From NCBI GenBank assembly GCA_023438785.1, contig JAEXQJ010000122.1:1-22515 (forward strand): a stretch of 22,515 nt of DNA, read 5' to 3'. Under the pieces are notes generated by a model. That model worked only from the letters and a program-made list of their open reading frames with translations, was not told the origin of the DNA and ran no database searches. Below, in pieces: positions 1 through 7,333 of the stretch. Within the stretch, counting starts at the first letter, position 1, and the number at the start of each line of letters is the position of its first letter. Origin of the DNA: Pseudomonadota bacterium. GTDB taxonomy: Bacteria > Myxococcota_A > Polyangia > Fen-1088. The position numbers and the translations under genes were made by a program.

Positions 1-53
1 GCGACTCCTTCATGAAAAGTGCAATCGATTCCGCCGGAGGGGTGTCTCGGTAG
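1..53 (+). CDS. C-terminal tail of an upstream gene (partial)
   Basis: An open frame enters from the left edge (codons in phase with position 3) and ends at the TAG at 51-53, giving a tail that reads DSFMKSAIDSAGGVSR. The last base of that stop is also the first base of the GTG proposed as start of the next gene, an overlap typical of coupled genes. Only 16 full residues are visible, so no function can be given. In related genomes CotH-kinase-like or other surface protein genes often sit beside VTC/DUF4956 pairs, but nothing in these residues tests that. The frame could also be chance. Confidence 0.3.
   Translation, partial: DSFMKSAIDSAGGVSR
36..42 (+). promoter_or_regulatory. Shine-Dalgarno for the VTC-domain gene
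   Basis: A GGAGGGG run lies 10 nt before the GTG at 53. The later in-frame ATG at 143 has no such sequence before it. This favours the GTG start, although the first 30 residues that it adds look unconserved. Confidence 0.45.
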
Positions 54-907
54 TGCGGACTTCGCGAGTCGTCAAGTGCACCGAGGCACTTGCGGATTGG
101 CCGCCCGAGCCCGGATTATCGTCGTCAACTCAGCAGTCGCCGATGGACACACTACAGCACAACATCGAGATCCCCGACCGATACGAATTCAAGTACCTGG
201 TGCACGAGGAGATGGTCGAAGATGTGCGGCGGGCGATTCGGCCCTTCTGCGACTTGGACCGCTTTTCGGCCCAGTCGGCCCAGCATCAGTACGCCATCCA
301 GAGCCTCTATCTCGATACGCCCAACCGGGATTTGTTCCGTATGGCGGGTGAGAAGCGGAGCTTCCGCTGGAAGGCCCGCGTGCGCACCTACGACGGCGCG
401 GACGTGGTCTTCCTGGAGGTGAAGAACAAGGACGACAATATGGTGAAGAAGCCACGGGCGCGCGTCCCGCGTGTCGACTGGGCCCAACGCCTGCGCGTGC
501 CGCTCGCGCCCGACGCCAGTCGCGCCGAGCGCCTGTTTCGTGAGCGCGTCGACCGGTACGGCCTGGTCCCCATGTTGATGGTGCGCTACGAGCGCGAAGC
601 CTGGGTGAGTCACGTGGACAGCTATGCGCGCGTGACCTTCGACCGCCGCGTCCTCTGTCAACCGTGGAGCGAGTGGACCCTGGATTGCGACAAGGCGGGC
701 TGGTTGTCGCTCGATAGCAGCAGGATCATGCGCTCCATCCCCCACGGCGTTGTGCTCGAATTGAAGTGCCTGACCGCCGTGCCTCGCTGGATGTCGAATC
801 TCACGTCTTCCCTAGGACTGTCCCGAATCCGCTATTCCAAGTATTGCCGTGGTGTCGAACGCTTTTGGGCGCGCGATGCCCTCACCCCCGTCCTCAACCA
901 ACTCTGA
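53..907 (+). CDS. VTC-domain (polyphosphate polymerase-type) protein
   Basis: A triphosphate-tunnel protein of the VTC4 catalytic-domain type. In yeast, VTC4 makes polyphosphate from ATP inside a beta-barrel tunnel lined by basic residues. The tunnel motifs are all visible (numbering from the GTG start): RYEFKYLV 43-50, SLYLDT 84-89, WKARVRTY 106-113, LEVKNK 121-126 with K132/K133/R135, RYEREAW 178-184, RVTFD 193-197, ELK 236-238 with P244 and W246, and YSKY 261-264. No catalytic-type residue is obviously missing, so it looks active. There is no signal peptide or membrane segment, so it should be cytoplasmic, probably held at the membrane by the DUF4956 partner encoded 9 nt downstream. The start is either GTG 53 (good SD, overlaps an upstream stop) or ATG 143, which gives 254 aa, closer to the bare domain. 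The product (polyphosphate or another polyanion) is not proven by sequence. Confidence 0.88.
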   Translation: MRTSRVVKCTEALADWPPEPGLSSSTQQSPMDTLQHNIEIPDRYEFKYLVHEEMVEDVRRAIRPFCDLDRFSAQSAQHQYAIQSLYLDTPNRDLFRMAGEKRSFRWKARVRTYDGADVVFLEVKNKDDNMVKKPRARVPRVDWAQRLRVPLAPDASRAERLFRERVDRYGLVPMLMVRYEREAWVSHVDSYARVTFDRRVLCQPWSEWTLDCDKAGWLSLDSSRIMRSIPHGVVLELKCLTAVPRWMSNLTSSLGLSRIRYSKYCRGVERFWARDALTPVLNQL

Positions 908-916
908 GTTCTACCC

Positions 917-1594
917 ATGCCTGATCTGTTGTTCCAGAACCCCGATGTGGTCCAGTGGCAGGCGGCCTTGGTCGCTGTCTTCATGTCCTATCTGTTCGCG
1001 CAGGTCATCGCTTACGCCTATGTGCGCACGCACCAGGGGATCTCTTATTCGCGCTCCTACGTCGTGTCGTTGGTCCTGGCGGGCTTGGTCAGCACGGTGC
1101 TCATGTTGGCCATCGGCAACAACCTGGCGCGCGGCCTGGGCATCGTGGGAACCCTGGCCCTCATTCGCTTCCGCAATCAGCTACACGATCCCTTGGACAT
1201 GATGTTCGTCTTCGCGTCCTTTGCGTCTGGCGTTGCTGCGGGCACGGGCAACTTCGCCACGGGGGCGCTCGGCACAACGGCCTTCGTCATCGTGGTCTCC
1301 GTCCTGCAGACCTCGGGATTTGGTTCGCGCTACCGCCACGACGGTTTGCTGCGTTTGCAGCTGCCACCCACGCCCGAGGCGGAGGAGGCCCTGGTCGCCT
1401 CCCTCAAGAGGTATTGCCGCCGCTTCGCCGCGGTCAGCTTGCGCGAGGTCGTGCAGGGACGTGAGGTGGAGCGCGTCTACCAAATCACGCTGCGGGAGGT
1501 GGGCAAGGAGTCGTTGCTCGTGAACGACGTGGGGGCCATCTCGGGCGCCCATGCCGTGTCGGTTGCCATGCAGGAGGCGACCCATGAAATCTAG
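917..1594 (+). CDS. DUF4956 integral membrane protein
   Basis: A 225-aa protein with about four hydrophobic segments in its first 135 residues (roughly 15-37, 48-66, 70-84, 95-132), followed by a soluble C-terminal domain of about 90 residues. The family core is easy to see: YVRTHQGISYSRSYV 35-49, IGNNLARGLGIVGTLALIRF 66-85, then RNQLHDPLDMMFVF. This matches DUF4956, a family of unknown function repeatedly found beside VTC-domain genes. By analogy with the transmembrane part of the yeast VTC complex, it could anchor the polymerase and pass the product through the inner membrane; that role is inference. It starts 9 nt after the VTC stop, and its end overlaps the adaptor start by 11 nt, so the genes should be co-translated. 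No strong SD precedes the ATG, which also suggests coupling. Confidence 0.9.
   Translation: MPDLLFQNPDVVQWQAALVAVFMSYLFAQVIAYAYVRTHQGISYSRSYVVSLVLAGLVSTVLMLAIGNNLARGLGIVGTLALIRFRNQLHDPLDMMFVFASFASGVAAGTGNFATGALGTTAFVIVVSVLQTSGFGSRYRHDGLLRLQLPPTPEAEEALVASLKRYCRRFAAVSLREVVQGREVERVYQITLREVGKESLLVNDVGAISGAHAVSVAMQEATHEI
1572..1577 (+). promoter_or_regulatory. Shine-Dalgarno fixing the HlyD adaptor start
   Basis: AGGAGG sits 6 nt before the ATG at 1584, inside the end of the DUF4956 gene. It argues for 1584 rather than the in-frame ATG at 1551, which would add an arginine/proline-rich stretch just before the natural signal-anchor. Confidence 0.75.
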
Positions 1595-2693
1595 TCTCCC
1601 GGCACGCGGCTGGCGGCGCGCTCTCCCTTGGATAATGTGGGGCAGCGTGGCGGCGGTGGCCGTGCCCTTCGCTTGGAAGCAGGCGGGCGTGGGGTCATCG
1701 CCGGCGGTGGTGGAGGGCCGCGTGGCCAAGCTCACCGCGCCCCGCAGCCGCGAGCGCGAACGCGTGCTCAAGGTCCTGGTCAAGCCGGGCCAGCCCGTCA
1801 AGGCGGGGCAGCTTCTCGTCCAGATGGACACGACCCGTATCGATGCCGAGCTGGCTGCGGCGCGAGCCCAGCTCGATTACATCCGCCTCGATACGCACTG
1901 GCGCTCGGTGCGGGCACGCGACAGCCACGCCCTCGCGTCGCATGAGCTGGCCACCACCGCGGAGCGCGCCGCCGTGGAGGCCGCGCGCATCGTGGCCGAG
2001 GCGGAACGCGATCGGTCGGCCCTGTCGGAGATCGACGTCAACCTGGCGTTGGAGCAGAAGCTGGTGGGCGACCAGTTGGCCGATTCGGAGCGATTGAAGG
2101 CCATGCGCGTGGAGCGGGCCGCCCTGGCCAAGAAGGTGCACGAGTACCGCGGGGCCGTGGCGCGGGTGCGTCGCGAGGCCAGCGGCTCGACCCAGCGTCT
2201 GGGAGCCTGGCAGGCCAAGTCCCCGTCTGGCGAGCCGAGCGTCGCTGATTTGGTGGACTCGGCCGTTGAAGCCCAACGTCAGGCGATCAAGATCCTGGAG
2301 GTCTTTCGCAGCCAGCTCGACATCCGCGCGCCTTTCGACGGGCGCGTGTCCCAGGTGTCGGCGGTGGAAGGCGAGCTTTGCGGCGATCCCGCCTTGCCGC
2401 TGGTGACGGTGGCCGAGGAGCGCTCCAGCGAGGTCACGGCCTACGTCAACCAGGGACGTGCCGAGCGGATCGCCATGGGCGAGCGTGTGAGGATCATCCC
2501 CCGCGAGGCGGCCGGGCCCACGCTCACGGGGCGCGTCGTGGGGCTGTCCCCCAACCTGCAGGAGATCCCCGTCCGTTTCCGCCACATTCCGACGATGCAG
2601 GAGTTCGCCCGCAGTGTCCGCGTTCAGCTCGATTCGCCTGCCAGCCTACCGGGGATGGCGTGTGATGCGGTTTTTAGTGGAGACAGCCAGTGA
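1584..2693 (+). CDS. HlyD-family periplasmic adaptor
   Basis: A 369-aa membrane-fusion/adaptor protein. Residues 13-31 form a single N-terminal membrane anchor after a basic stretch. Residues 43-85 are the first half of a biotinyl-lipoyl-like domain (LVKPGQPVKAGQLLVQMD), followed by a long alpha-helical hairpin rich in Ala, Glu and Arg (about 86-245). The second lipoyl half follows, with the typical RAPFDGRV at 248-254, and then a beta-barrel-like domain (about 280-352). Such proteins bridge an inner-membrane partner to a TolC-type channel. Here the next gene encodes that channel, but no ABC, MFS or RND pump lies in the operon. The neighbouring DUF4956 protein is the only inner-membrane candidate partner. 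The ATG overlaps the previous gene; the stop overlaps the next start as GTGA. Confidence 0.88.
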   Translation: MKSSLPARGWRRALPWIMWGSVAAVAVPFAWKQAGVGSSPAVVEGRVAKLTAPRSRERERVLKVLVKPGQPVKAGQLLVQMDTTRIDAELAAARAQLDYIRLDTHWRSVRARDSHALASHELATTAERAAVEAARIVAEAERDRSALSEIDVNLALEQKLVGDQLADSERLKAMRVERAALAKKVHEYRGAVARVRREASGSTQRLGAWQAKSPSGEPSVADLVDSAVEAQRQAIKILEVFRSQLDIRAPFDGRVSQVSAVEGELCGDPALPLVTVAEERSSEVTAYVNQGRAERIAMGERVRIIPREAAGPTLTGRVVGLSPNLQEIPVRFRHIPTMQEFARSVRVQLDSPASLPGMACDAVFSGDSQ

Positions 2694-3946
2694 ACCTTCT
2701 GTTGGCGCTCCTGTTGGCGGCTCAGGTCGAGGCGGGCCTGGCGCTCAGCGAGGAGCAGGCGGTGGAGCTGGCGCTGAAGAACAGTCCTGCTCTGCGCGCC
2801 CAACGTGACTCTGTGGACGAGGCACGGGCGCTCACGGACGTGGAGACGCGCTGGAACAACCCCGAGTTGCGCGTGTCGGGCCTGCGCTACGACCGGCTGG
2901 TCGAGCCCACGGTCAACCGGGATCCCTACCCGCTGGACCCCTTCTACCACGCGAAAGTCAGGCTGCGTTGGGCACCACCCGGGTTGGGCGAGCGGGGCGC
3001 GCGCGAGGCCGAGGGGAAGGCGGAGGAGGCGAAGGCCGGCCGGGATCTGGCCATGGCGACGCGGGATACCGTGGCTTTGGCGCGCAGCCTGCACGCTAGA
3101 ATCGTCAGCTACGACGAGCAACTGGCGCTGGGCAAGGAGGTCCTGCAGCAACGCGAGACGCTGCGCGATTTGGTGAAAAGCCGGTTGGCTCTGCACGCCG
3201 CCACGCGGATGGAACTGAGTTTGTCCGAGGTCGACTGCCTGGACGCCTCCACCGAACTGACCGAGTTGGAGTCGCACCGCAAGGCTGCCTACGATGAACT
3301 GTTGCTGCTGCTGGGGCTGCCGCCTGGGTCCAACGTGACCTTGATCCCGGAGCAGACCGAGAGCTGCGCGGACGTGCCCGATGTTGCGCAGTGGATCGAG
3401 CGCGCCGAGAAGGCGAGTCCGCGCCTGCGTGTCTACGAGGCGGAGACGAGCGCGGCGGATGCGGCGCGCACCCGAAGTTGGCTGGCCTTGGTGCCGTGGT
3501 TCGACTTTTTCGAGGTCCAATACGGAATGGGCGGCCACACCAACTCCGGCTACGATCCGAGCTACGTGTCCTTCGGGTTCCAGCTGACCCTACCGCTCTT
3601 TGATTGGAAGCTCGCCGACCGGCGGGCCCTGGCCGCGCGCCAGCATGGACTGCTCGAGCGAGTTCGCGCGGACAAGCTCGAGGTTTCGCAAGCCATCCTG
3701 CGCGCCGCGGCGGCGCAGGCCGAGCAGGCGGCCCTGGTGCGACGCTATCGTGACGCCGCATCAGTGGTCGAAGAAGGCCTGGCCCACATTCATCGCGCCC
3801 TGAAATCGGGCGAGGTTTCTAACCTCATGCAAGTGGTGGAGCTGGACGCACGGCTGTCGGACACCAAGCGCTCGTACCTGCGCGCTCGTCTGGACTGCAA
3901 GCTGAACCGCATCGAGTTGGACCGCTTGGCGAGCTCGGGTCGGTAG
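2690..3946 (+). CDS. TolC-family outer-membrane factor (VTC operon)
   Basis: A 418-aa TolC-like channel. The GTG start at 2690 overlaps the adaptor stop (GTGA) and gives a clean signal peptide, MNLLLALLLAAQVEA, followed by the mature N terminus LALSEEQAVELALKNSPAL, the usual opening of outer-membrane efflux proteins. The body is two similar long-helix halves (coiled-coil, many Ala/Leu/Glu/Arg) with shorter beta-strand regions; SYVSFGFQLTLPLFDW in the second half is a typical strand-to-helix turn. No lipobox cysteine follows the signal peptide. Together with the HlyD adaptor it would form a periplasm-spanning exit duct. It is the last gene of the operon; a GC-rich inverted repeat lies immediately after the stop. 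Confidence 0.88.
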   Translation: MNLLLALLLAAQVEAGLALSEEQAVELALKNSPALRAQRDSVDEARALTDVETRWNNPELRVSGLRYDRLVEPTVNRDPYPLDPFYHAKVRLRWAPPGLGERGAREAEGKAEEAKAGRDLAMATRDTVALARSLHARIVSYDEQLALGKEVLQQRETLRDLVKSRLALHAATRMELSLSEVDCLDASTELTELESHRKAAYDELLLLLGLPPGSNVTLIPEQTESCADVPDVAQWIERAEKASPRLRVYEAETSAADAARTRSWLALVPWFDFFEVQYGMGGHTNSGYDPSYVSFGFQLTLPLFDWKLADRRALAARQHGLLERVRADKLEVSQAILRAAAAQAEQAALVRRYRDAASVVEEGLAHIHRALKSGEVSNLMQVVELDARLSDTKRSYLRARLDCKLNRIELDRLASSGR

Positions 3947-3947
3947 T

Positions 3948-3969
3948 CCGCCCGCTCGCATGGGCGGGC
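3948..3969 (+). terminator. Possible hairpin after the VTC operon
   Basis: Just past the TAG at 3944-3946 there are two alternative 6-bp stems: CCGCCC 3948-3953 with GGGCGG 3962-3967, or GCCCGC 3950-3955 with GCGGGC 3964-3969. No T-run follows, so it is a weak candidate terminator. Confidence 0.3.
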
Positions 3970-4046
3970 ACGTGCAATCGCAGCTTCGGCCGTGGTGTCT
4001 ACAACGATGGCCCCGCGCTCATCGCACCCTCACCAACGGAGTCCCC

Positions 4047-5288
4047 ATGCGCTCACGTGTGCTTTCGCTCCTCGCCCTTTCCACGCTCGCGGCAGTAGCC
4101 TGTTCTGACTCGACTGGTCTTGATACGGACGCATCAAGCACAACCGCGGGCGTCGGGGGCGGCAACGCCGGGACCGGCGGCAGTGCGGGGAGCACCGGCG
4201 GCGCGGGCAGTGCGGGAAAGAGTGGCGGCGCGGGCAGCAGTGGCGGCGCGGGCAGCAGTGGCGGTGCGGGCAGCAGTGGCGGTGCGGGCAGCAGTGGCGG
4301 CGCGGGCAGCAGTGGCGGCGCGGGCAGCGGTGGTGGTGCGGGTGGAGGCGGCCAGGGGGGCACGCCGGCCGGCAGTGCCTGCGGCAAGGCCAACGACGGT
4401 AGCTACGACACCAGCATCAGCGCCGGAGAATTCAGCTTCTTCGTCATCAGCATGGACTTCATCAAGTCGAAGTCGCCGTGCACCACTTCGGCGAACAGCG
4501 GCGCGACTTGTCTGGGCGGCCTGGGTGGAGACCTGGGTGGCTTGGCCGGCGCGGACGCTCTGTGCGAGGAAGCGGCTAAGAAGGCCAACCCCAGCGACAA
4601 GCACCTGTGGCGTGCCTTCCTGAGCGTAACCAACTGCGAGGGCTCCCCGGTCAACGCTATTGATCGCGTCGGCTCCGGCCCGTGGTACAGCGCCCCACCG
4701 AAGCTCAGCAACAAGTCCAACTACGCCAGCGAGGGTCTGCTGCTGGCGACCGACAAGGCCGGGCTCACCAAGACGCGGCCTGCGGGCAGCACGGACGTGG
4801 TGCTGTCGTATTACATCTCGGCCAACACTTCAGGACGTCCGGGTACGGCGGGCGGCGGCTCGTGCGGCCACAACGCGAATCAGAGCGCCACCCAAACCAG
4901 CACCTACACCACGCAGTGCCAGTGGCCCTTCAATCAGTGTCTGACCGACGAGAACGGGCTCTGCGTCCTGTCCTACGGCGACGATCACGACATCCTGACG
5001 GGCAGCGACGCCAACGGAAAGCTGATTGGCACCAACAAGACCGCCACGTGTGACGATTGGACCAACAGCACCACGGGCTACGGATCGGCCGGCATGGGGC
5101 ACGCCTGGCCGCGCCAGCTAAATGAGTTGACCGGTGTGCAGCCGGGCTGGATTCATACCGACATGACCACCAAGTGCGGCAAGATCATCAATGTATCCGA
5201 CTCGAATTACATGTCGGGTAGCTGGGCGGGTGGCGTGGGCAGCGACGGCGGCTACGGCGGCTTCTACTGCTTCGCCTATTCGGAGTAA
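4047..5288 (+). CDS. Gly/Ser-linker lipoprotein with DUF1554/endostatin-like domain
   Basis: A 413-aa exported protein. The ATG at 4047 is preceded by CGGAG with a 5-nt gap and begins a lipoprotein signal, MRSRVLSLLALSTLAAVAC, with Cys19 as the likely lipidated residue. A Gly/Ser/Ala/Thr tract (about 30-110) follows, including six GGAGSS-type repeats, and should act as a flexible stalk. From about residue 126 to the end is a cysteine-rich globular domain opening GEFSFFVISMDFI and containing GGLAGADALCEEAA and HLWRAFLS. These motifs recall the DUF1554/endostatin-like (C-type-lectin fold) proteins common on myxobacterial and leptospiral surfaces. A binding role outside the cell is likely, but the ligand is unknown. 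It stands alone: the upstream operon ends 100 nt earlier and the next gene is convergent. Confidence 0.8.
   Translation: MRSRVLSLLALSTLAAVACSDSTGLDTDASSTTAGVGGGNAGTGGSAGSTGGAGSAGKSGGAGSSGGAGSSGGAGSSGGAGSSGGAGSSGGAGSGGGAGGGGQGGTPAGSACGKANDGSYDTSISAGEFSFFVISMDFIKSKSPCTTSANSGATCLGGLGGDLGGLAGADALCEEAAKKANPSDKHLWRAFLSVTNCEGSPVNAIDRVGSGPWYSAPPKLSNKSNYASEGLLLATDKAGLTKTRPAGSTDVVLSYYISANTSGRPGTAGGGSCGHNANQSATQTSTYTTQCQWPFNQCLTDENGLCVLSYGDDHDILTGSDANGKLIGTNKTATCDDWTNSTTGYGSAGMGHAWPRQLNELTGVQPGWIHTDMTTKCGKIINVSDSNYMSGSWAGGVGSDGGYGGFYCFAYSE
4221..4328 (+). repeat. Six 18-bp tandem repeats encoding SGGAGS units
   Basis: Six consecutive 18-bp units of the form AGTGGCGGCGCGGGCAGC run without interruption in frame through the lipoprotein stalk. 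Units 3 and 4 differ only by GGT for GGC in the third codon. A seventh, more diverged unit follows at about 4329. The near-identity at DNA level suggests recent expansion and likely length variation between strains. Confidence 0.9.
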
Positions 5289-5298
5289 GGCCGCGCGG

Positions 5299-6264
5299 CT
5301 ATCGAGGCAGCGGGAGCTGCGTCCAGCCGGGCGTGTTGCGATCCGTGTCGAAGACCACGATCAGGGATTGCCGATCCGCCGACAGACAGACGCCCTCGGG
5401 CTTGCGACCCTCGAACCGCTGAAGCAGGGTGGGGGGCTTGCGGCCCACCGGCGTGGCCGCCCGCCACAGGGCGCCGCCCCCGTCCTTGGGACCGCCCTTG
5501 GGCGCGTTGGCCGCGAGGACCAGGGAGCCGTCGGCCAGAAAGGTCATATCGGCGATGCCCTGGCAGACCGTCTGCCCCTCGCGTGACACGCACAGGGGTA
5601 GCTCGGCCCATTTTTCGAAGTCCGATGGCTGCAAGCGCCCGCGGCCGAACACCTCCATCACCCGCCGCAGCCGCAGCACGATGGCCTTGCCGTCGGCGGA
5701 CTGGGGGGATTTCAGACCGATGAAGAGGTCGTTGTCGTGGAAGGTGATGGCCTCGATGTCCAGGCGCGCGGCGCGGGACTGGCCCGCGACTTCGAGGAGC
5801 GAGCCGCCCGCGACCTGGGTGAGATCGAGGCGCGCCAGCACGCGCAGGCTACGCCCCTGCAACTGCAGATGGAGCAACTGGCGGCGGGTGGCGGGCGTCT
5901 TGCCTTTACGATTGGGCGAATGCGAGGTGGCGACGAAGAAGGTGTCATCCGGGCCGGCGGTGATGGACTCCGCATCGTTGAGCTCGTCGATCCCCGCGAT
6001 AGGGATGGGTGTCGCGTCCAGGCGCCCCGCGCGGTCGAGCGCATAGATCTGGGGCACGTGGTTGCTGTCCTGCTCGCGCAGGCCGGTGTCGTCGCTGACC
6101 ACCAGATAGCGCTGCAACCGGCCACTGAAGACCACGCCGGACAGCTCGGGGTTGGTGGTGCGGGCGAGCAAGGCGGCGGGCACGTCGATGGGGCGAATCA
6201 CGGCCGCGGGTGACGTACCAGCCTGGGCACCTGAGAGCAGGGCGAACGCGACAGCCTTCAGCAT
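5299..6264 (-). CDS. Secreted beta-propeller-like protein (phytase-like/DUF3616-like)
   Basis: A 321-aa protein with a probable Sec signal peptide (MLKAVAFALLSGAQA, cleavage near residue 15) and no lipobox cysteine. The mature part reads as repeated beta-blades: ELSGVVFSGRLQRYLVVSDD, DELNDAESITAGPDDTFFVA, LDIEAITFHDNDLFIGLKSP, GIADMTFLADGSLVLAANAP and KPEGVCLSADRQSLIVVFD. The 'ExI.. DG.L.V' pattern with acidic residues resembles the esterase-like-activity-of-phytase and DUF3616 propellers, but I cannot decide between them or name a substrate. It converges on the DUF1554-like lipoprotein (10 bases between the stops) and diverges from minC. No SD is obvious before the ATG at 6264. Confidence 0.65.
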   Translation of the reverse strand: MLKAVAFALLSGAQAGTSPAAVIRPIDVPAALLARTTNPELSGVVFSGRLQRYLVVSDDTGLREQDSNHVPQIYALDRAGRLDATPIPIAGIDELNDAESITAGPDDTFFVATSHSPNRKGKTPATRRQLLHLQLQGRSLRVLARLDLTQVAGGSLLEVAGQSRAARLDIEAITFHDNDLFIGLKSPQSADGKAIVLRLRRVMEVFGRGRLQPSDFEKWAELPLCVSREGQTVCQGIADMTFLADGSLVLAANAPKGGPKDGGGALWRAATPVGRKPPTLLQRFEGRKPEGVCLSADRQSLIVVFDTDRNTPGWTQLPLPR

Positions 6265-6377
6265 CGGTTGATGATAGCCCCGCGTACACGCCCTGGGGAT
6301 GGCGATGGGACCTCGGCGGGTCCGGGCGATCGAAAAATTGACCAGGGGCGAAGCGGGCCCAAGATGAAATCAGCCCC
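6265..6377. promoter_or_regulatory. Divergent promoter region, propeller gene / minC
   Basis: These 113 bases separate two divergent genes and must hold both start regions unless transcripts begin inside coding sequence. On the plus strand, TTGACC at 6338-6343 is a good -35-like hexamer, but the base block 17 nt later (AAGATG) is a poor -10. No convincing minus-strand promoter was seen. Confidence 0.3.
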
Positions 6378-7229
6378 ATGCACGCGTCAACGGAGTCTGA
6401 AGCAGCCCCGTCCCGAGCCCCGCGAGAGGCGGGGCGGTCGAAGAATCAGGCCTTCGAGCTCAAGGGCATGGTGGCGCCGCTGACCGTGTTGCGCCTGCGC
6501 ACGACGGATGTGGCGGTGATTGCCAAGCAGCTGCGCTCGAAGGTGGCGCAGATGCCGCAGTTCTTCCAGGACGCACCCGTCCTGTTGGATTTGGGTGGGT
6601 TGGGCGAGGACGCGGGGCGTTTGCCGTTTGGCGAGCTGGCCGCGGTCTTGCGTTGCTGCAAAATGGTCCCGGTAGCCGTCACCAACGCCGAGGAGGACGC
6701 GCGCACGCGTGCGGCCTCGGGGGGCTTCGGCTATGTGGCTCCGCCTGCGCCTCGGGCAGGCGGTCGCGCCCTGGAGGTCCCCGCGCCCATCGAGACGGCC
6801 CCGGCGCCGACGGCCCCGCGCGCCGCTTCTCCGTCACCCGAGGCCGCGCCGGCCCGACGAGAGGCGGCCCCGCTGGCGGCCCAACCGGTGCGTGTCGCCC
6901 ATCGGGCGCCCATGATCATTCGGCAGCCCGTGCGCAGCGGGCAGAGCATCTACGCCGAGGGGACCGACCTGGTGCTCCTGGCACCCGTCAATCCGGGGGC
7001 CGAGGTCGTGGCCGACGGTCACGTGCACGTCTACTCCACCCTGCGCGGTCGCGCGGTGGCCGGCGCGCAAGGCATGACCGAGGCCCGCATCTTCTGCCAG
7101 AAGCTGGATGCAGAGCTGGTGGCCATCTCCGGCGCCTACCTGCTGTCCGACGATCTGCCGGCAGAGTGCAAGGGCAGATCGGCCCAAATCCATCTGGAAA
7201 ACGGCGTGTGCCGGGTGAGCGCGCTGTGA
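6378..7229 (+). CDS. minC: Septum site-determining protein MinC
   Basis: A 283-aa inhibitor of FtsZ polymerisation. The N-terminal domain starts around residue 26 with FELKG and continues VLRLRTTDVAVIAKQLRSKV to DAPVLLDLGGLG (about 26-105). A long Pro/Ala-rich linker (about 121-178) leads to the C-terminal beta-helix domain (179-283), which carries the conserved RSGQ at 186-189, HVHVYSTLRGRAVAGAQG 215-232, ARIFCQKLDAELVAISGAY 236-254 and LSDD. The C-terminal domain binds MinD and the N-terminal one FtsZ in characterised systems. ATG 6378 is the only start that keeps the whole N-domain; it adds about 22 residues before the domain, with no clear SD. It is followed by minD and minE on the same strand. 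Confidence 0.95.
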   Translation: MHASTESEAAPSRAPREAGRSKNQAFELKGMVAPLTVLRLRTTDVAVIAKQLRSKVAQMPQFFQDAPVLLDLGGLGEDAGRLPFGELAAVLRCCKMVPVAVTNAEEDARTRAASGGFGYVAPPAPRAGGRALEVPAPIETAPAPTAPRAASPSPEAAPARREAAPLAAQPVRVAHRAPMIIRQPVRSGQSIYAEGTDLVLLAPVNPGAEVVADGHVHVYSTLRGRAVAGAQGMTEARIFCQKLDAELVAISGAYLLSDDLPAECKGRSAQIHLENGVCRVSAL

Positions 7230-7325
7230 AGCGGCTCAGACGGACATCCACCGCTTCGACGAACAGATCGAAAATTTGTGTTCCGGCGCGAATGGGCGCC
7301 ACATGGAACGCAGTCATTCGTTTGC

Positions 7326-7333
7326 AAGGGAGG
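7326..7333 (+). promoter_or_regulatory. Shine-Dalgarno fixing the minD GTG start
   Basis: AAGGGAGG lies 5 nt before the GTG at 7339. It rules against the longer in-frame starts at 7276 and 7303, whose extra residues precede the normal MinD N terminus. Confidence 0.85.

Noticed and set aside
1695..3538. Minus-strand frames of 296 and 304 aa opposite the HlyD and TolC genes
   Set aside because: Shadows; both plus-strand genes have signal sequences, SDs and family motifs.
4221..4328. Regularly repeated DNA considered as a CRISPR array
   Set aside because: Units are contiguous 18-bp coding repeats with no spacers.
4134..4623. Ala/Arg-rich and Pro/Leu-rich frames on both strands through the lipoprotein stalk
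   Set aside because: They arise from reading the 18-bp repeats in other frames; only the plus frame from 4047 has a lipoprotein signal and a conserved head domain.
5288..5300. GCCGCGCGGC palindrome between the convergent genes as a terminator
   Set aside because: A 10-base palindrome leaves no loop, so it cannot form a useful hairpin.
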